This document shows positions 9,297 to 18,267 of a DNA stretch of 64,000 bases, one piece after another (position 1 is the first letter of the stretch; each line of letters begins with the position of its first letter). The notes below the pieces were generated by a model, which was not told the DNA's origin, made no database searches, and was given only the letters and a program-made list of their open reading frames with translations. Made by a program: the position numbers and the translations under genes. This stretch comes from Burkholderia seminalis DSM 23518 (GTDB taxonomy: Bacteria; Pseudomonadota; Gammaproteobacteria; Burkholderiales; Burkholderiaceae): positions 62,001 to 126,000 of the forward strand of contig NZ_CADFDK010000015.1 of the NCBI RefSeq assembly GCF_902832885.1, written 5' to 3'.

Positions 9297-10445
9297 TTAC
9301 CACTCGGCGACACTGCCGTCCGCATGGCGCCACACCGGATTGCGCCAGCGGTGGCCGGTCTTCGCCATCTCGCGCACCTTCTCCTCGTTCACGTCGATGC
9401 CGAGCCCCGGGCCCTGCGGGATCGCGACGAAGCCGTCCTCGTAGCGGAACACCTCGGGGTTGCGCAGGTAGTCGAGCAGGTCGTTGCCCTGGTTGTAGTG
9501 GATGCCGAGGCTTTGTTCCTGGATGAATGCGTTGTAGCTGACCGCGTCGAGCTGCAGGCACGCGGCGAGCGCGATCGGGCCGAGCGGGCAGTGCAGCGCG
9601 AGCGCGACGTCGTAGCTTTCCGCGAGCGTCGCGATCTTGCGGCACTCGGTGATGCCGCCCGCGTGCGATGCGTCGGGCTGGATGATGTCCACGTAGCCGC
9701 CCGCGAGGATGTGCTTGAAGTCCCAGCGCGAGTACAGCCGTTCGCCGAGCGCGATCGGCGTGTTGGTCTGGTTGACGATGTCGCGCAGTGCCTCGGCGTT
9801 CTCCGACAGCACCGGCTCCTCGATGAACATCAGCTTGTACGGGTCGAGCTCCTTCGCGAGCACCTTCGCCATCGGCTTGTGCACGCGGCCGTGGAAGTCG
9901 ACGCCGATCCCGACGTGCGGGCCGACCGCGTCGCGCACGGCCGAGACGTTCGCGATCACCTGCTCGACCTTGTCGTAGGTATCGACGATCTGCAGTTCCT
10001 CGGAGCCGTTCATCTTGACGGCCTTGAAGCCGCGCTCGACGACCGCGCGCGCATTGTTCGCGACGTCGCTCGGCCGGTCGCCGCCGATCCACGAATACAC
10101 CTTGATGCGATCGCGCACCTGGCCGCCCAGCAGCGCGTGCACCGGCACGCCGTGATGCTTGCCCTTGATGTCCCACAGCGCCTGGTCGACGCCGGCGATC
10201 GCGCTCATCGTGATCGGGCCGCCGCGGTAGAAGCCCGCGCGGTACATCACCTGCCAGTGGTCTTCGATCAGCAGCGGGTCGCGGCCGACGAGGTAGTCGG
10301 CCAGCTCCTGCACGGCGGCCTCGACCGTGTGCGCGCGGCCTTCGACGACCGGCTCGCCCCAGCCGACGATGCCCTCGTCGGTTTCGATCTTGAGGAACAG
10401 CCAGCGCGGCGGGACGACAAAGGTTTCGAGGCGGGTGATTTTCAT
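9297..10445 (-). CDS. dgoD: D-galactonate dehydratase
   Basis: A 382-residue enolase-superfamily enzyme, the same length as E. coli DgoD. It removes water from D-galactonate to give 2-dehydro-3-deoxy-galactonate in the De Ley-Doudoroff route. Metal-ligand regions and catalytic segments are visible ([70 protein letters not shown]). The start MKITRLETF at 10445 is preferred to the upstream in-frame ATG at 10460. The rest of the pathway (dgoK, dgoA, dgoT) is not nearby. A GntR-type regulator is divergent. Confidence 0.95.
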   Translation of the reverse strand: MKITRLETFVVPPRWLFLKIETDEGIVGWGEPVVEGRAHTVEAAVQELADYLVGRDPLLIEDHWQVMYRAGFYRGGPITMSAIAGVDQALWDIKGKHHGVPVHALLGGQVRDRIKVYSWIGGDRPSDVANNARAVVERGFKAVKMNGSEELQIVDTYDKVEQVIANVSAVRDAVGPHVGIGVDFHGRVHKPMAKVLAKELDPYKLMFIEEPVLSENAEALRDIVNQTNTPIALGERLYSRWDFKHILAGGYVDIIQPDASHAGGITECRKIATLAESYDVALALHCPLGPIALAACLQLDAVSYNAFIQEQSLGIHYNQGNDLLDYLRNPEVFRYEDGFVAIPQGPGLGIDVNEEKVREMAKTGHRWRNPVWRHADGSVAEW

Positions 10446-10536
10446 GACGCGAGTCTCCATGGTTGACCGGCGCGGCCGCTCGGGCGCGGCGCACGGTCGC
10501 GTGCTTTCACGGTTATCCTAGCGTAGCCCGATAAAA

Positions 10537-10557
10537 AATAGTATTAATAGCATTATT
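10537..10557. promoter_or_regulatory. AT-rich candidate operator between dgoD and its regulator
   Basis: The AT-rich stretch AATAGTATTAATAGC followed by ATTATT is roughly symmetrical and stands out in a high-GC background, midway between the divergent start codons. Its TAGTATTAATA part resembles the TNGTNNNACNA consensus of FadR-subfamily GntR proteins with one mismatch. Confidence 0.4.
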
Positions 10558-10603
10558 GTGCAGATAGTGGGCAGCCGGCCTGCCGGATCAACGGAGAACG
10601 ACC

Positions 10604-11284
10604 ATTCAACGCGACCTGCATGGACAGACGGCCTTCCAGCTGGCGACGGCGATCCTGCGCGGCGACCATCCGCCCGAATCGCTGCTGCCGAGGGAGCCCG
10701 ACCTGATGGAGAGGTACGGCGTGAGCCGCACGGTGATGCGCGAGGCGTTGCGCACGCTGACGTCGAAGGGGCTCGTCGAGTCGCGGCCGAAGGTCGGCAC
10801 GCGCGTGCGGCCGCGCCGTGCGTGGAACCTGCTCGATGCCGACCTGCTCGACTGGTATGCGCGCGTCGCGCCGCCGCTCGCCTTCGCGCTGAAGCTGCAG
10901 GAGATGCGCGAGATGATCGAGCCGTACGCGGCCGCGCTGGCCGCGCGCGCGCATACGCCGGAAGCGTTCGCCGCGATCGACGGCGCGGCGCGCGCGATGG
11001 CCGCCGCACGCACCGTCGACGAATGGGTGCGCGCCGACCTGCGCTTTCACCTGAGCGTGCTCGAGGCCGGCGGCAACGAACTGCTGGTGCCGCTCGGCAC
11101 GCTGATCGACCGCACGCTCGAGGCGCAACTGCACCTGAATGCGCGCCGGGCCGACGTCTACAACGCGTCGCTCGCCGAGCACCTGGCCGTCAGCGACGCG
11201 ATCCGCGTGCGCGACGAGGACGGTGCGCGCCGCGCGATGGCGTCGTTGCTCGCGGTGACGCGCGCGCGGATCGAGATGTCGTGA
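10604..11284 (+). CDS. dgoR: GntR/FadR-family regulator (DgoR-like) with an apparent ATT start
   Basis: A 226-residue FadR-subfamily regulator beside dgoD, so it likely represses galactonate use (E. coli DgoR is similar in size). The N-terminal winged helix is complete only if translation begins upstream of the first ATG: codons from 10604 give the usual GQTAFQLATAILRGDHPPES and LLPREPDLMERYGVSRTVMREAL. The in-frame TAG at 10565-10567 limits the start, and between it and the ATG at 10706 there is no ATG, GTG or TTG. ATT at 10604 follows a good Shine-Dalgarno (CGGAGA, 6-base spacer). The C-terminal FCD domain has the expected metal/ligand residues (DLRFHLSVLEAGGN, SLAEHLAVSDAI). A CTG at 10580 is a poorer alternative. 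Confidence 0.8.
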   Translation: MQRDLHGQTAFQLATAILRGDHPPESLLPREPDLMERYGVSRTVMREALRTLTSKGLVESRPKVGTRVRPRRAWNLLDADLLDWYARVAPPLAFALKLQEMREMIEPYAAALAARAHTPEAFAAIDGAARAMAAARTVDEWVRADLRFHLSVLEAGGNELLVPLGTLIDRTLEAQLHLNARRADVYNASLAEHLAVSDAIRVRDEDGARRAMASLLAVTRARIEMS

Positions 11285-11311
11285 CGGAAAGAGGCGGGCG
11301 GCGCGGCGCCG

Positions 11312-11557
11312 TCAGGCGTTCGCGCAGCCGCCCGGCTTGACGACGCGTTCCGTCGACGCCGGGTATTTCGCGAGCAGGCTCGCCGGCCGGCGCGGGCGCG
11401 CGACCAGGTCGCCGCCGCAGTTCGGGCAGCGACCCTTCAGCACGTCGTCGGCGCAGGTCGCGCAGAACGTACATTCGAACGTACAGATGCGCGCCTCCGC
11501 CGAATCGGGCGGCAGGTCCTTGTCGCAGCATTCGCAGCCGGGACGCAGTTCGAGCAT
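11312..11557 (-). CDS. DUF1272 small cysteine-rich protein
   Basis: An 81-residue protein starting MLELRPGCECCDKDLP. It has four paired cysteines (CECC, CTFECTFC, CATCADD, CPNCGG) that look like a treble-clef or RING-like zinc site, the pattern of DUF1272. Function is unknown. An in-frame upstream extension to 11620 is Arg-rich and unlikely. It converges with the dgoR-like gene. Confidence 0.8.
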   Translation of the reverse strand: MLELRPGCECCDKDLPPDSAEARICTFECTFCATCADDVLKGRCPNCGGDLVARPRRPASLLAKYPASTERVVKPGGCANA

Positions 11558-11861
11558 GATGGTTTTTCCTGGGTCGACGAGGGGCGGGACGCGTGCCGCC
11601 CGACGTCGCGGGCGGCGCATGCGAGCGCTACTGTACGCGTTTGGATCGGCCTGGCCAACGGTGTTCGCCCGGATGCCGTGCGAGGCGCGCGCCGCTCCGG
11701 GAGACGAACGTGCTGGATCGCGGAAACCGCCGCCGTGCGGCGGCGGCCAACGTCTGCCGTCTCGAGAATGTCTACCTCGACGCGCCGCCCGCCGGGCACG
11801 ACGATGGCCGCCCGCGCCGAGCGGCGCGCGGCGGCGCGACCGGTCGTGCAGTCATCGGGAA
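11558..11861. other. intergenic region without recognised gene
   Basis: About 300 bases between DUF1272 and the PBP-like gene, both on the minus strand. Overlapping ORFs here are Arg/Ala-rich shadows; I see no convincing gene or RNA. Confidence 0.4.
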
Positions 11862-14800
11862 TCAGGACGGTTGCGCCGACGCGGCGTCCGGCGCGGGCGT
11901 TTCCGCTTGCGGCGCCGGGCCGGCCGTCCGCGTGCCGGTGCCGGCCGGGCGCTCGATCAGCGGCGCGAGCGCCGGCGCCATCGACTTCAGCAACTGCACG
12001 GCCATCGCGCTCGTGAAGTCGTAGCGGGCCGCGTAGGGTTCGTGCGCGGTTGCCGTCAGGACCCCGAAGAACCGGTCGCCGATCACGAACACGAACGTGC
12101 CGCTGCGGTTGACCTTGCGCGACTCGATCAGCCGCGCGCCGCGCGCGTAGACGTTGAAGCGCTGGTCGCCCGTCCCCGTCTTGCCGTACACCGGGAGCGT
12201 CTTGCCGTCGGGCAGCGTGAGGCCGCCCGCGAGGCGGCGCGCGGTGCCGTTCAGCACGACGTCGCGCAGCAGCGTGTGCGCCACGTTGACGACCTCCGGC
12301 GGCAGCATCGGCTGCGGTTGCGCGGCCGCGCGCACGAAGCGCGTTTCGTACGGCGTGCCCTTCGCGAAGTCGAGCCGCGTGATCGTCTCGGTCGGCGCCT
12401 TCTGGCCGCCGTTCGCGATCAGGCCGATCAGTTTCGCGAGTGCGTCGGGCTGGTCGCCCGACGCGCCGATCGCCGCCGCATAGGACGGCGTGACTTCCGC
12501 GAACGGGTAGCCGAGGGCGCGCCACGACTTCGTGATCTCCGCGTACGCGCGCAGCTCGACCATGCGGCGGATGCGCCGGTCCTGCGTCGCGTGGTAGCGC
12601 GTCTTGTACAGCCACGAGTACGTGTAGAAACGCGCATCGCGGCTGTCGCGCTGGACCTCGCCGAGCGACGCCGTCGGGTGCGCGCGCAGGTAGTTGAGCG
12701 TCCACAGCGCGAGCGGATGCACGCTTGCGATATAACCGCGGTCGTTGAGGTTGAAGCGGCCGATCGCGTACTTCGCGTAGAGCGCGGCGAGATCGTCGTC
12801 GGACAGCGTCGCCGCCGGCGTGCCCTTCAGCTGCGCGCGCATCTGCGCATCGAACCAGGCGAGCGATTCGTTCGGCGCGACGCTGCGCAGCACGGTCGCG
12901 ATCTTCGGCGGCGACTTGCGCACGTCGCGCAGCAGCAGCGCGAGCGCATCGTCGGGTGCCTTGCCCGCGTAGCGCGTGTAATAGCGCCTCACGTAGACCT
13001 GGCTTTCGCCGTCGACGAACTGCTGCAGGTAACGCCGGCGCTGGTCGGGATCGCCGAGCCACGACGACGAGGGGCCGGCCGCCTGCAGCATCTCGTAGTG
13101 GACGATGTCGCGCATCAGCCGCACGAACACGAGGTTGACCGAGTGCTCGAACGCCGCGTGCAGCGTCAGGATGCGGCCGTTGTCCGACTTTTCGAAGTTC
13201 GAGAACACCTGCGCGCCGCCGCCCGTGTAGAACACGTCGGGGCTCGCCGAGTACTTGCGTTCGACGGCCGCGTCGAGCATCGCCTGCAGCGAGCGGTCGC
13301 GCGTATGCGACAGGTAGTCGAGCGCCCAGCGCGACAACTGGTCGATCGGGTCGGGCTTCACGCGCGCGAGCTCGGCGTTCGACAGGCTCGCGTAACGCGC
13401 ATGCAGGTCGGACACGATCTGCAGGTACGTGATCAGCGTGCGCAGCTTCGCGGTCGAGCCGAGGTTGATGCGGCCGCCGCGATTCACGTCGAACGGCTGG
13501 TTCACGCTGTCGGTCTGCACGCGCAGCAGGTTCGCGCCGTTGCGGTGTTCGTACAGCGTGAAGCTGTACGTGAGGTGCGACGGGTCGTCCTTCGGCGCGA
13601 GCATCTCGAAACCGTACAGGCCGGCGGCCTGCGCGCCGTCGCGCGTCGACGCCTGCGCGAGCCGTTCGGCGACGGCCTGCTGCACGCCGTTGTCGAGCGT
13701 GCTGGTCGCCTGCAGGTCGAGCTGGTCGAGCTGGTACAGGTCGCTGATGCCGAGCGCCGACAGCAGCGATGCGCGCGCGGACGTCACGGCCTTGCGCGAC
13801 ACGAACGACTGCACGTGCGCGGCGGCGGGCGGCGCGCTGCGCTCGATCTGCGCGGCGAGCGCGGCATCGCGCAGCGCGGGAGAAATCACGCCGCCGTTCG
13901 ACAGCAGCCGCAGATAGCTGTCGGTCAGCTTCTGCAGTGCCGGATAACCGCGGTTGAGGAAATACGACGGCGCGCGCTGCGCGATGATCAGCGACAGCAC
14001 CTCGCGGAACGTCTTGCCCTGTTCGTCGATGTTGTCGCCGGTCGTCGGCGCGGACAGGATCCGGTTCACGTCGTTGAAGTCGCGGCCGTACCACGCGGCG
14101 AGACCGTCGCCGATGCCGGTGATTTCGCCGACATGCGGCCGGGCGGCGAGCGGCACCGAGTTCAGGTAGCGCACGACGATCGTGCGGCGCGCGAGCATCG
14201 TCTGCGGGCCGTTCAGGTACGCGCGCACCGACGCGGACGCGATCTGCCGCAGCTTTTCGGGCGGCGTCGCGGTGCGGCCTTCGGGCGAATGGCGGAACTT
14301 CTCGATCTGCGTCGCGAGCGTGCTGCCGCCCGGGCGCGCCTGGTGACGGTTGACGACGTGCAGCGCCTGGTCGGCGAGCGCGCGGCTGAAGCGACCCCAG
14401 TCGATCGCCGGGTTGCGGTTCGGCTCGTTCGCGTCGAGCAGATAGCGATCCTCGATGAACAGCAGCGAATCGACGACCACACGCGGCACCGTGTCGAAGT
14501 CGGCGTACACGCGCTGCGGGAACACGGTCGCGAACAGCGGTGCGCCGGTCGAATCGAACAGCATCAGGCCGGCCTGGTCCTTCTCTTCGTAAGGGAGGAA
14601 CAACCCGCGATCGCCGAGCGACAGCATCCGCTGCGAATCGCGCGCCTGCTTGCCGACGACGAAACCGCGCGCGAGCAGCCGCTGCTGGAATGCCGGAAGC
14701 AGCGCGTAGCCGAGGCGCTGGTCGTAGGGGCCGTTCGCGGGGAAGCGGATGTGATCGCTCGGGCCCGTTTCGATCGTGTAGCCGACGTCGCGGGTGAGTT

Positions 14801-14969
14801 CGGACAGGTAATGCGCCTGCATCCGGGACGTTTCGATCTCGGTCTGCACGAGCCGCGCAACGATCGCCACCGCGATCAGCAGTGCGGCGAGCAAAGACCA
14901 CTTGACCCACGTCCAGACCGATGCGGGACCGGTCACGCGCGGCAGGATACGATTCAGCGGCCGATTCAT
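11862..14969 (-). CDS. GT51 transglycosylase / penicillin-binding protein (class A PBP-like)
   Basis: A 1035-residue membrane-anchored murein synthase-like protein. One N-terminal transmembrane helix (VKWSLLAALLIAVAIVARLV) is followed by a GT51 glycosyltransferase domain around residues 150-330 (SLLFIEDRYLLD, RPGGSTLATQIEKF). The C-terminal half has the transpeptidase triad: STAK (in NLGSTAKLRTL) as SxxK, SVN (in HSVNLVFVR) as SxN, and KTGT (in VYGKTGTGD). It therefore probably polymerises and crosslinks glycan strands. It is longer than E. coli PBP1a (850 residues), with extra sequence before the GT domain and between domains. It ends with a Pro/Ala tail. Confidence 0.85.
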   Translation of the reverse strand: MNRPLNRILPRVTGPASVWTWVKWSLLAALLIAVAIVARLVQTEIETSRMQAHYLSELTRDVGYTIETGPSDHIRFPANGPYDQRLGYALLPAFQQRLLARGFVVGKQARDSQRMLSLGDRGLFLPYEEKDQAGLMLFDSTGAPLFATVFPQRVYADFDTVPRVVVDSLLFIEDRYLLDANEPNRNPAIDWGRFSRALADQALHVVNRHQARPGGSTLATQIEKFRHSPEGRTATPPEKLRQIASASVRAYLNGPQTMLARRTIVVRYLNSVPLAARPHVGEITGIGDGLAAWYGRDFNDVNRILSAPTTGDNIDEQGKTFREVLSLIIAQRAPSYFLNRGYPALQKLTDSYLRLLSNGGVISPALRDAALAAQIERSAPPAAAHVQSFVSRKAVTSARASLLSALGISDLYQLDQLDLQATSTLDNGVQQAVAERLAQASTRDGAQAAGLYGFEMLAPKDDPSHLTYSFTLYEHRNGANLLRVQTDSVNQPFDVNRGGRINLGSTAKLRTLITYLQIVSDLHARYASLSNAELARVKPDPIDQLSRWALDYLSHTRDRSLQAMLDAAVERKYSASPDVFYTGGGAQVFSNFEKSDNGRILTLHAAFEHSVNLVFVRLMRDIVHYEMLQAAGPSSSWLGDPDQRRRYLQQFVDGESQVYVRRYYTRYAGKAPDDALALLLRDVRKSPPKIATVLRSVAPNESLAWFDAQMRAQLKGTPAATLSDDDLAALYAKYAIGRFNLNDRGYIASVHPLALWTLNYLRAHPTASLGEVQRDSRDARFYTYSWLYKTRYHATQDRRIRRMVELRAYAEITKSWRALGYPFAEVTPSYAAAIGASGDQPDALAKLIGLIANGGQKAPTETITRLDFAKGTPYETRFVRAAAQPQPMLPPEVVNVAHTLLRDVVLNGTARRLAGGLTLPDGKTLPVYGKTGTGDQRFNVYARGARLIESRKVNRSGTFVFVIGDRFFGVLTATAHEPYAARYDFTSAMAVQLLKSMAPALAPLIERPAGTGTRTAGPAPQAETPAPDAASAQPS

Positions 14970-15391
14970 GGCGGCGTCTCCCTGAGGGCGCGGTTGTCCG
15001 GCCGCACCCCATTAAGGATTAGTGTAGTCCTCCGCAGCGGGCTGCCAAGGGCGTCGACTACCGAGATGCGCCGATGCAACGCGCGTGCCCGTGAGGCGCG
15101 GCAACGGGCGCCGCGCCGCGATGGTGCGCGCCGCCGCGGCGTAACGTTTGCGCGTGGCGCGCGGCGTAGCCCGCGCGGCAGGAAGCGGCGGCGGGCAGGC
15201 CCGCGTGGCCGGGCCGCCGGACGATGCACGGATTTCGTGCGTCGCGGTGCCGCTGCAATTCGGGCCGGAACCCGCGCGTGGAACGCGCGCCGTCGCCCAG
15301 CGACGCTACGGGTTTCCGCGATAGCCGCGCGCGCCGACGGCGAGTACGATCGCCGGAGGTACGGCGCATTTCCGCTTACGCCCGGCGTCCC
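14970..15391. other. intergenic region upstream of the PBP-like and MAPEG genes
   Basis: This 420-base, very GC-rich stretch separates the divergent PBP-like gene and the MAPEG pseudogene. ORFs across it are Arg-rich and show no homology; no RNA gene is evident. Confidence 0.4.
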
Positions 15392-15785
15392 ATGACGATC
15401 CATCCCGTCGCGCTCGTGTGCACGGCCATCCTCGGGCTGCTGCCGTTCGGCGGGCTCGGGCTCGTCGTGTCCGTCACGCGCTTTCGGCACACCATCGGAG
15501 CCGGGTATGCGCCCGACCCGACGAACGGGCTCCACAAGGTCGCGCGCGCATGGCAAGACAGCCGAATATGCGCCGTTTCTCGCCGTGCTGTTTCTCCATG
15601 TCGGCGCGCATGATCCGTCGCGCGTGATCCTCGCGCTGATCGTCGCGGCAACCGTGTGCCGCTGCCTGCTGGTCGTCTTATTGCTCGCCTGGCCGACGAT
15701 GGCCGACCCGAATCCCGTGCGGTTCACCGGCGCGCTCGGCACCTATCCGTGCGGAGCCGCGCCGTGCATCGCGCTGTTCGCCTGA
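15392..15785 (+). pseudogene. MAPEG family protein, split by a one-base frameshift
   Basis: The first frame from the ATG at 15392 reads MTIHPVALVCTAILGLLPFG and on to TNGLHKVARA, the N-terminal helix and loop of a MAPEG (membrane-associated eicosanoid/glutathione) protein. It then goes out of frame. The next frame continues at once with RAHGKTAEYAPFLAVLFLHV and later NPVRFTGALGTY, the family's central and C-terminal signatures, ending at 15785. Restoring one base in the run GCGCGCGC near 15548 would give an intact protein of about 131 residues, the normal length. So this is either a decayed gene or a sequencing error in a GC repeat. Confidence 0.75.
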
Positions 15786-15794
15786 GCGGCGCCG

Positions 15795-16712
15795 CTACCG
15801 CCACAGCAGCGCCGCGCGATCGTGCCGGCGCACGGCTTCGACGAAGCAGTGGATCAGGTAGTCGCAGGCCAGCGTGTTCAGCGCATCGCGGCGCGTGAGC
15901 ACGCCGACCGACACGGACGGAATCGTTTCCGCCACGTCGATCGCGACCATCCGCTCGCGGATCCAGTCGACTTCCATGAAGCGCTTCGGCACGCACGACA
16001 CGGTGTCGGTGTGGACGGACAGTGAAAACGCCGCGCTGAACGACGTGCATTCGACGATCGGCCGCGGCGCCGGATAGCCGTGCGCGACGAACACGTCCTG
16101 CAGCAGCCGGCCGATGCTTTCCGGCGATGTGTTGAGGATCCATTGCGCGTCCTGCAACTGCGCCAGCGACGTGCAGTGACGCAGCGGATTGCTCGCGCGC
16201 GTCATCAGGATCAGTTCCGATTCGAGCAGCGGCCGGAACGTGAATTCCGGCGACAGCCGTGCCGCATCGACGATCGCGATCACGAAGTCGAGCGAGCCGT
16301 CGCGCAGCCGCGGCAGCGCGGTGTCGAGAAACCCTTCCCGCACGTCGAGGCGGATCGTCGGCATCCGCTGGCGAAAGGCGTCGAGCGCGGCCGGCAGGAA
16401 GCCGAGCGACACCAGCGGCGTCAGCGCGCATGCGAGCGCGCCTTCCTTGCCGCCCGACAGCTGGATCACGTCGTCGCGCGCGTGCTGCATCTCCGCGAGG
16501 ATCAGCCGCGCGCGTGCGTAGACGGCCTGCCCGAAACGCGTGAGCTGCGCGCCGCGCGCATTGCGCGTGACGAGCGGCACGCCGAGATCGAGTTCGAGTT
16601 CGCGAATCGCCTTCGTCAGCGCGGGCTGAGACAGATGGATCGCGCGCGCGGCCGCGCGCAGGCTGCCGTGTTCGGCGATGGCGGCAAGCGCCCGGAGCTG
16701 GTGGTGTTTCAC
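15795..16712 (-). CDS. LysR-family transcriptional regulator
   Basis: A 305-residue LysR-type regulator. The N-terminal helix-turn-helix is clear (HGSLRAAARAIHLSQPALTKAIRELE, here shown in part: AARAIHLSQPALTKAI), followed by the effector-binding domain with two Rossmann-like lobes (GALACALTPLVSLGFLP, FVIAIVDAARLSPEF). It is divergent from the MFS-amidase-porin genes and is the obvious candidate to control them, but the inducer is unknown. Confidence 0.9.
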   Translation of the reverse strand: MKHHQLRALAAIAEHGSLRAAARAIHLSQPALTKAIRELELDLGVPLVTRNARGAQLTRFGQAVYARARLILAEMQHARDDVIQLSGGKEGALACALTPLVSLGFLPAALDAFRQRMPTIRLDVREGFLDTALPRLRDGSLDFVIAIVDAARLSPEFTFRPLLESELILMTRASNPLRHCTSLAQLQDAQWILNTSPESIGRLLQDVFVAHGYPAPRPIVECTSFSAAFSLSVHTDTVSCVPKRFMEVDWIRERMVAIDVAETIPSVSVGVLTRRDALNTLACDYLIHCFVEAVRRHDRAALLWR

Positions 16713-16911
16713 GGCGAGGCGGGGCGCGGCGGCAGTGGCGACGTTCGTATCCTACACCGCGTCGCGGCGGGGAAAGCACGCGATAACCGTGCGTTATCAC
16801 GATCGAAAAATGTCGCTCCGGGCTGCGTATTTTGAATGCCTAGACTGCGTGCGCAGGCCGTCGAACGGGCCGGGCACACGACACGCGTAACCAGTACGGA
16901 GACATACCTTC

Positions 16912-18228
16912 ATGAAGGCGCCCCGAGCAGACAGCATGTTCGGCGGGCATGTCGGCGACGTTGCCGCATCCCCGTCCAATCGTCAGCTGATTGTCGCGAT
17001 CACGATCGGCAACGGCCTCGAATTCTTCGATCTCACCGTGTTCAGCTTCTTCGCGGTGCTGCTCGGCAAACTGTTCTTTCCCGCGGTCTCCGCGCAGCAG
17101 CAATTGCTGATGTCGGTCGCGACCTTCGGCGTCGGCTTCATCGCGCGGCCGGTCGGCGGCGTCGTGATCGGGCTCGTCGCCGACCGCTTCGGCCGCGTGC
17201 CCGCGATGAACCTCACGCTCGTCACGATGGCGATCGGCACCGGGATGATCGGCGTGCTGCCGACCCATGCGCAGATCGGCCTCGCGGCGCCCGTGCTGGT
17301 CGTCGTCGCGCGGCTGCTGCAGGGCTTTTCGGCCGGCGGCGAGGTCGGCGTGTCGACGTCGCTGCTCGCCGAGCGCGCGCCGGCCGGCGAACGCGGCTAC
17401 TACACGAGCTGGCAGTTCGCGAGCCAGGGCGCCGCGGCGCTCGCCGGCTCGTTCGTCGGCTTCCTGCTGTCGCATTTCCTCGATACCGCCTCGCTCGAAA
17501 CGTGGGGCTGGCGCGTGCCGTTCCTGCTGGGCGTGCTGATCGCGCCGATCGGCCTCTACCTGCGCGCACGCTTCAGCGCGATCGAACAGCACGCGCCGGC
17601 CGCGGCTGCGCGGCGTTCGTCGGCGGTGCTCGGCACCGTGCTGCGGCGCGACGGCGGTGCCGTGCTGACCGCGCTCGGCCTCGTGGTCGGCGGCACGGCC
17701 GCGCACTTCATCGTGCTGTATTACATGTCGACGTACGCGATCAAGGTGCTGCACCTGCCGATGGATACCGCGCTGTGGTGCGGGATCCTCTCCGGCGCGG
17801 TGATGTTCGTCGCCGCGCCGATCGGCGGGCGGCTGTCCGACCGCACCGGCAGCAAGCGCGTCGCGCTGTGGTCGCGCGTCGCGCTGACCGTGCTGATCCT
17901 GCCGGGCTTCTGGCTGATCCGCGCGGTGCCGTCGATCGCGACGATGTATGCGGTCGTGATGCTGCTCGCCGCACTGCACTCGATCAACGCAGGCGCGAAC
18001 GGCGTGATCCTCGCCGAGCTGTTCCCGAAGAGCACGCGCGCCACCGCGCTGTCGATCGCGTATGCGGGCGGCGTGTCGATCTTCGGCGGCTTCGCGCAGT
18101 TCATCGTCACGTGGATGATCGGCGCGACCGGCAATCCGGCTGGGCCCGCGTGGTACGTGATCGTCTGCGGCGTGCTGTCGCTCGTCGCGCTCGCGTTCGC
18201 GTCGGATCGCAGCGAACACGATGCGTGA
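16912..18228 (+). CDS. MFS transporter, metabolite:H+ symporter (MHS) type
   Basis: A 438-residue, 12-helix inner-membrane transporter. The MHS-type start (ITIGNGLEFFDLTVFSFFA), the loop 2-3 motif (GLVADRFGRVPAMNLTL) and RLLQGFSAGGEVG are diagnostic. It likely imports an organic acid or amide by proton symport. GGAGA lies 12 bases before the start. The amidase gene begins 39 bases downstream and a porin follows, so the three are likely one operon, controlled by the divergent LysR gene. Confidence 0.9.
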   Translation: MKAPRADSMFGGHVGDVAASPSNRQLIVAITIGNGLEFFDLTVFSFFAVLLGKLFFPAVSAQQQLLMSVATFGVGFIARPVGGVVIGLVADRFGRVPAMNLTLVTMAIGTGMIGVLPTHAQIGLAAPVLVVVARLLQGFSAGGEVGVSTSLLAERAPAGERGYYTSWQFASQGAAALAGSFVGFLLSHFLDTASLETWGWRVPFLLGVLIAPIGLYLRARFSAIEQHAPAAAARRSSAVLGTVLRRDGGAVLTALGLVVGGTAAHFIVLYYMSTYAIKVLHLPMDTALWCGILSGAVMFVAAPIGGRLSDRTGSKRVALWSRVALTVLILPGFWLIRAVPSIATMYAVVMLLAALHSINAGANGVILAELFPKSTRATALSIAYAGGVSIFGGFAQFIVTWMIGATGNPAGPAWYVIVCGVLSLVALAFASDRSEHDA

Positions 18229-18267
18229 TTGCCGCCGTCTCCTTCTTTCCTCCTCGCGCCGAACCGT

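Noticed and set aside
15224-15391. Upstream extension of the MAPEG first half
   Set aside because: Arg-rich without homology; the MAPEG start MTIHPVAL at 15392 is natural.
11337-15395. 1352-residue ORF antisense to the PBP-like gene
   Set aside because: Arg/Ala-rich shadow frame caused by high GC; the minus-strand gene has clear catalytic motifs and this one has none.
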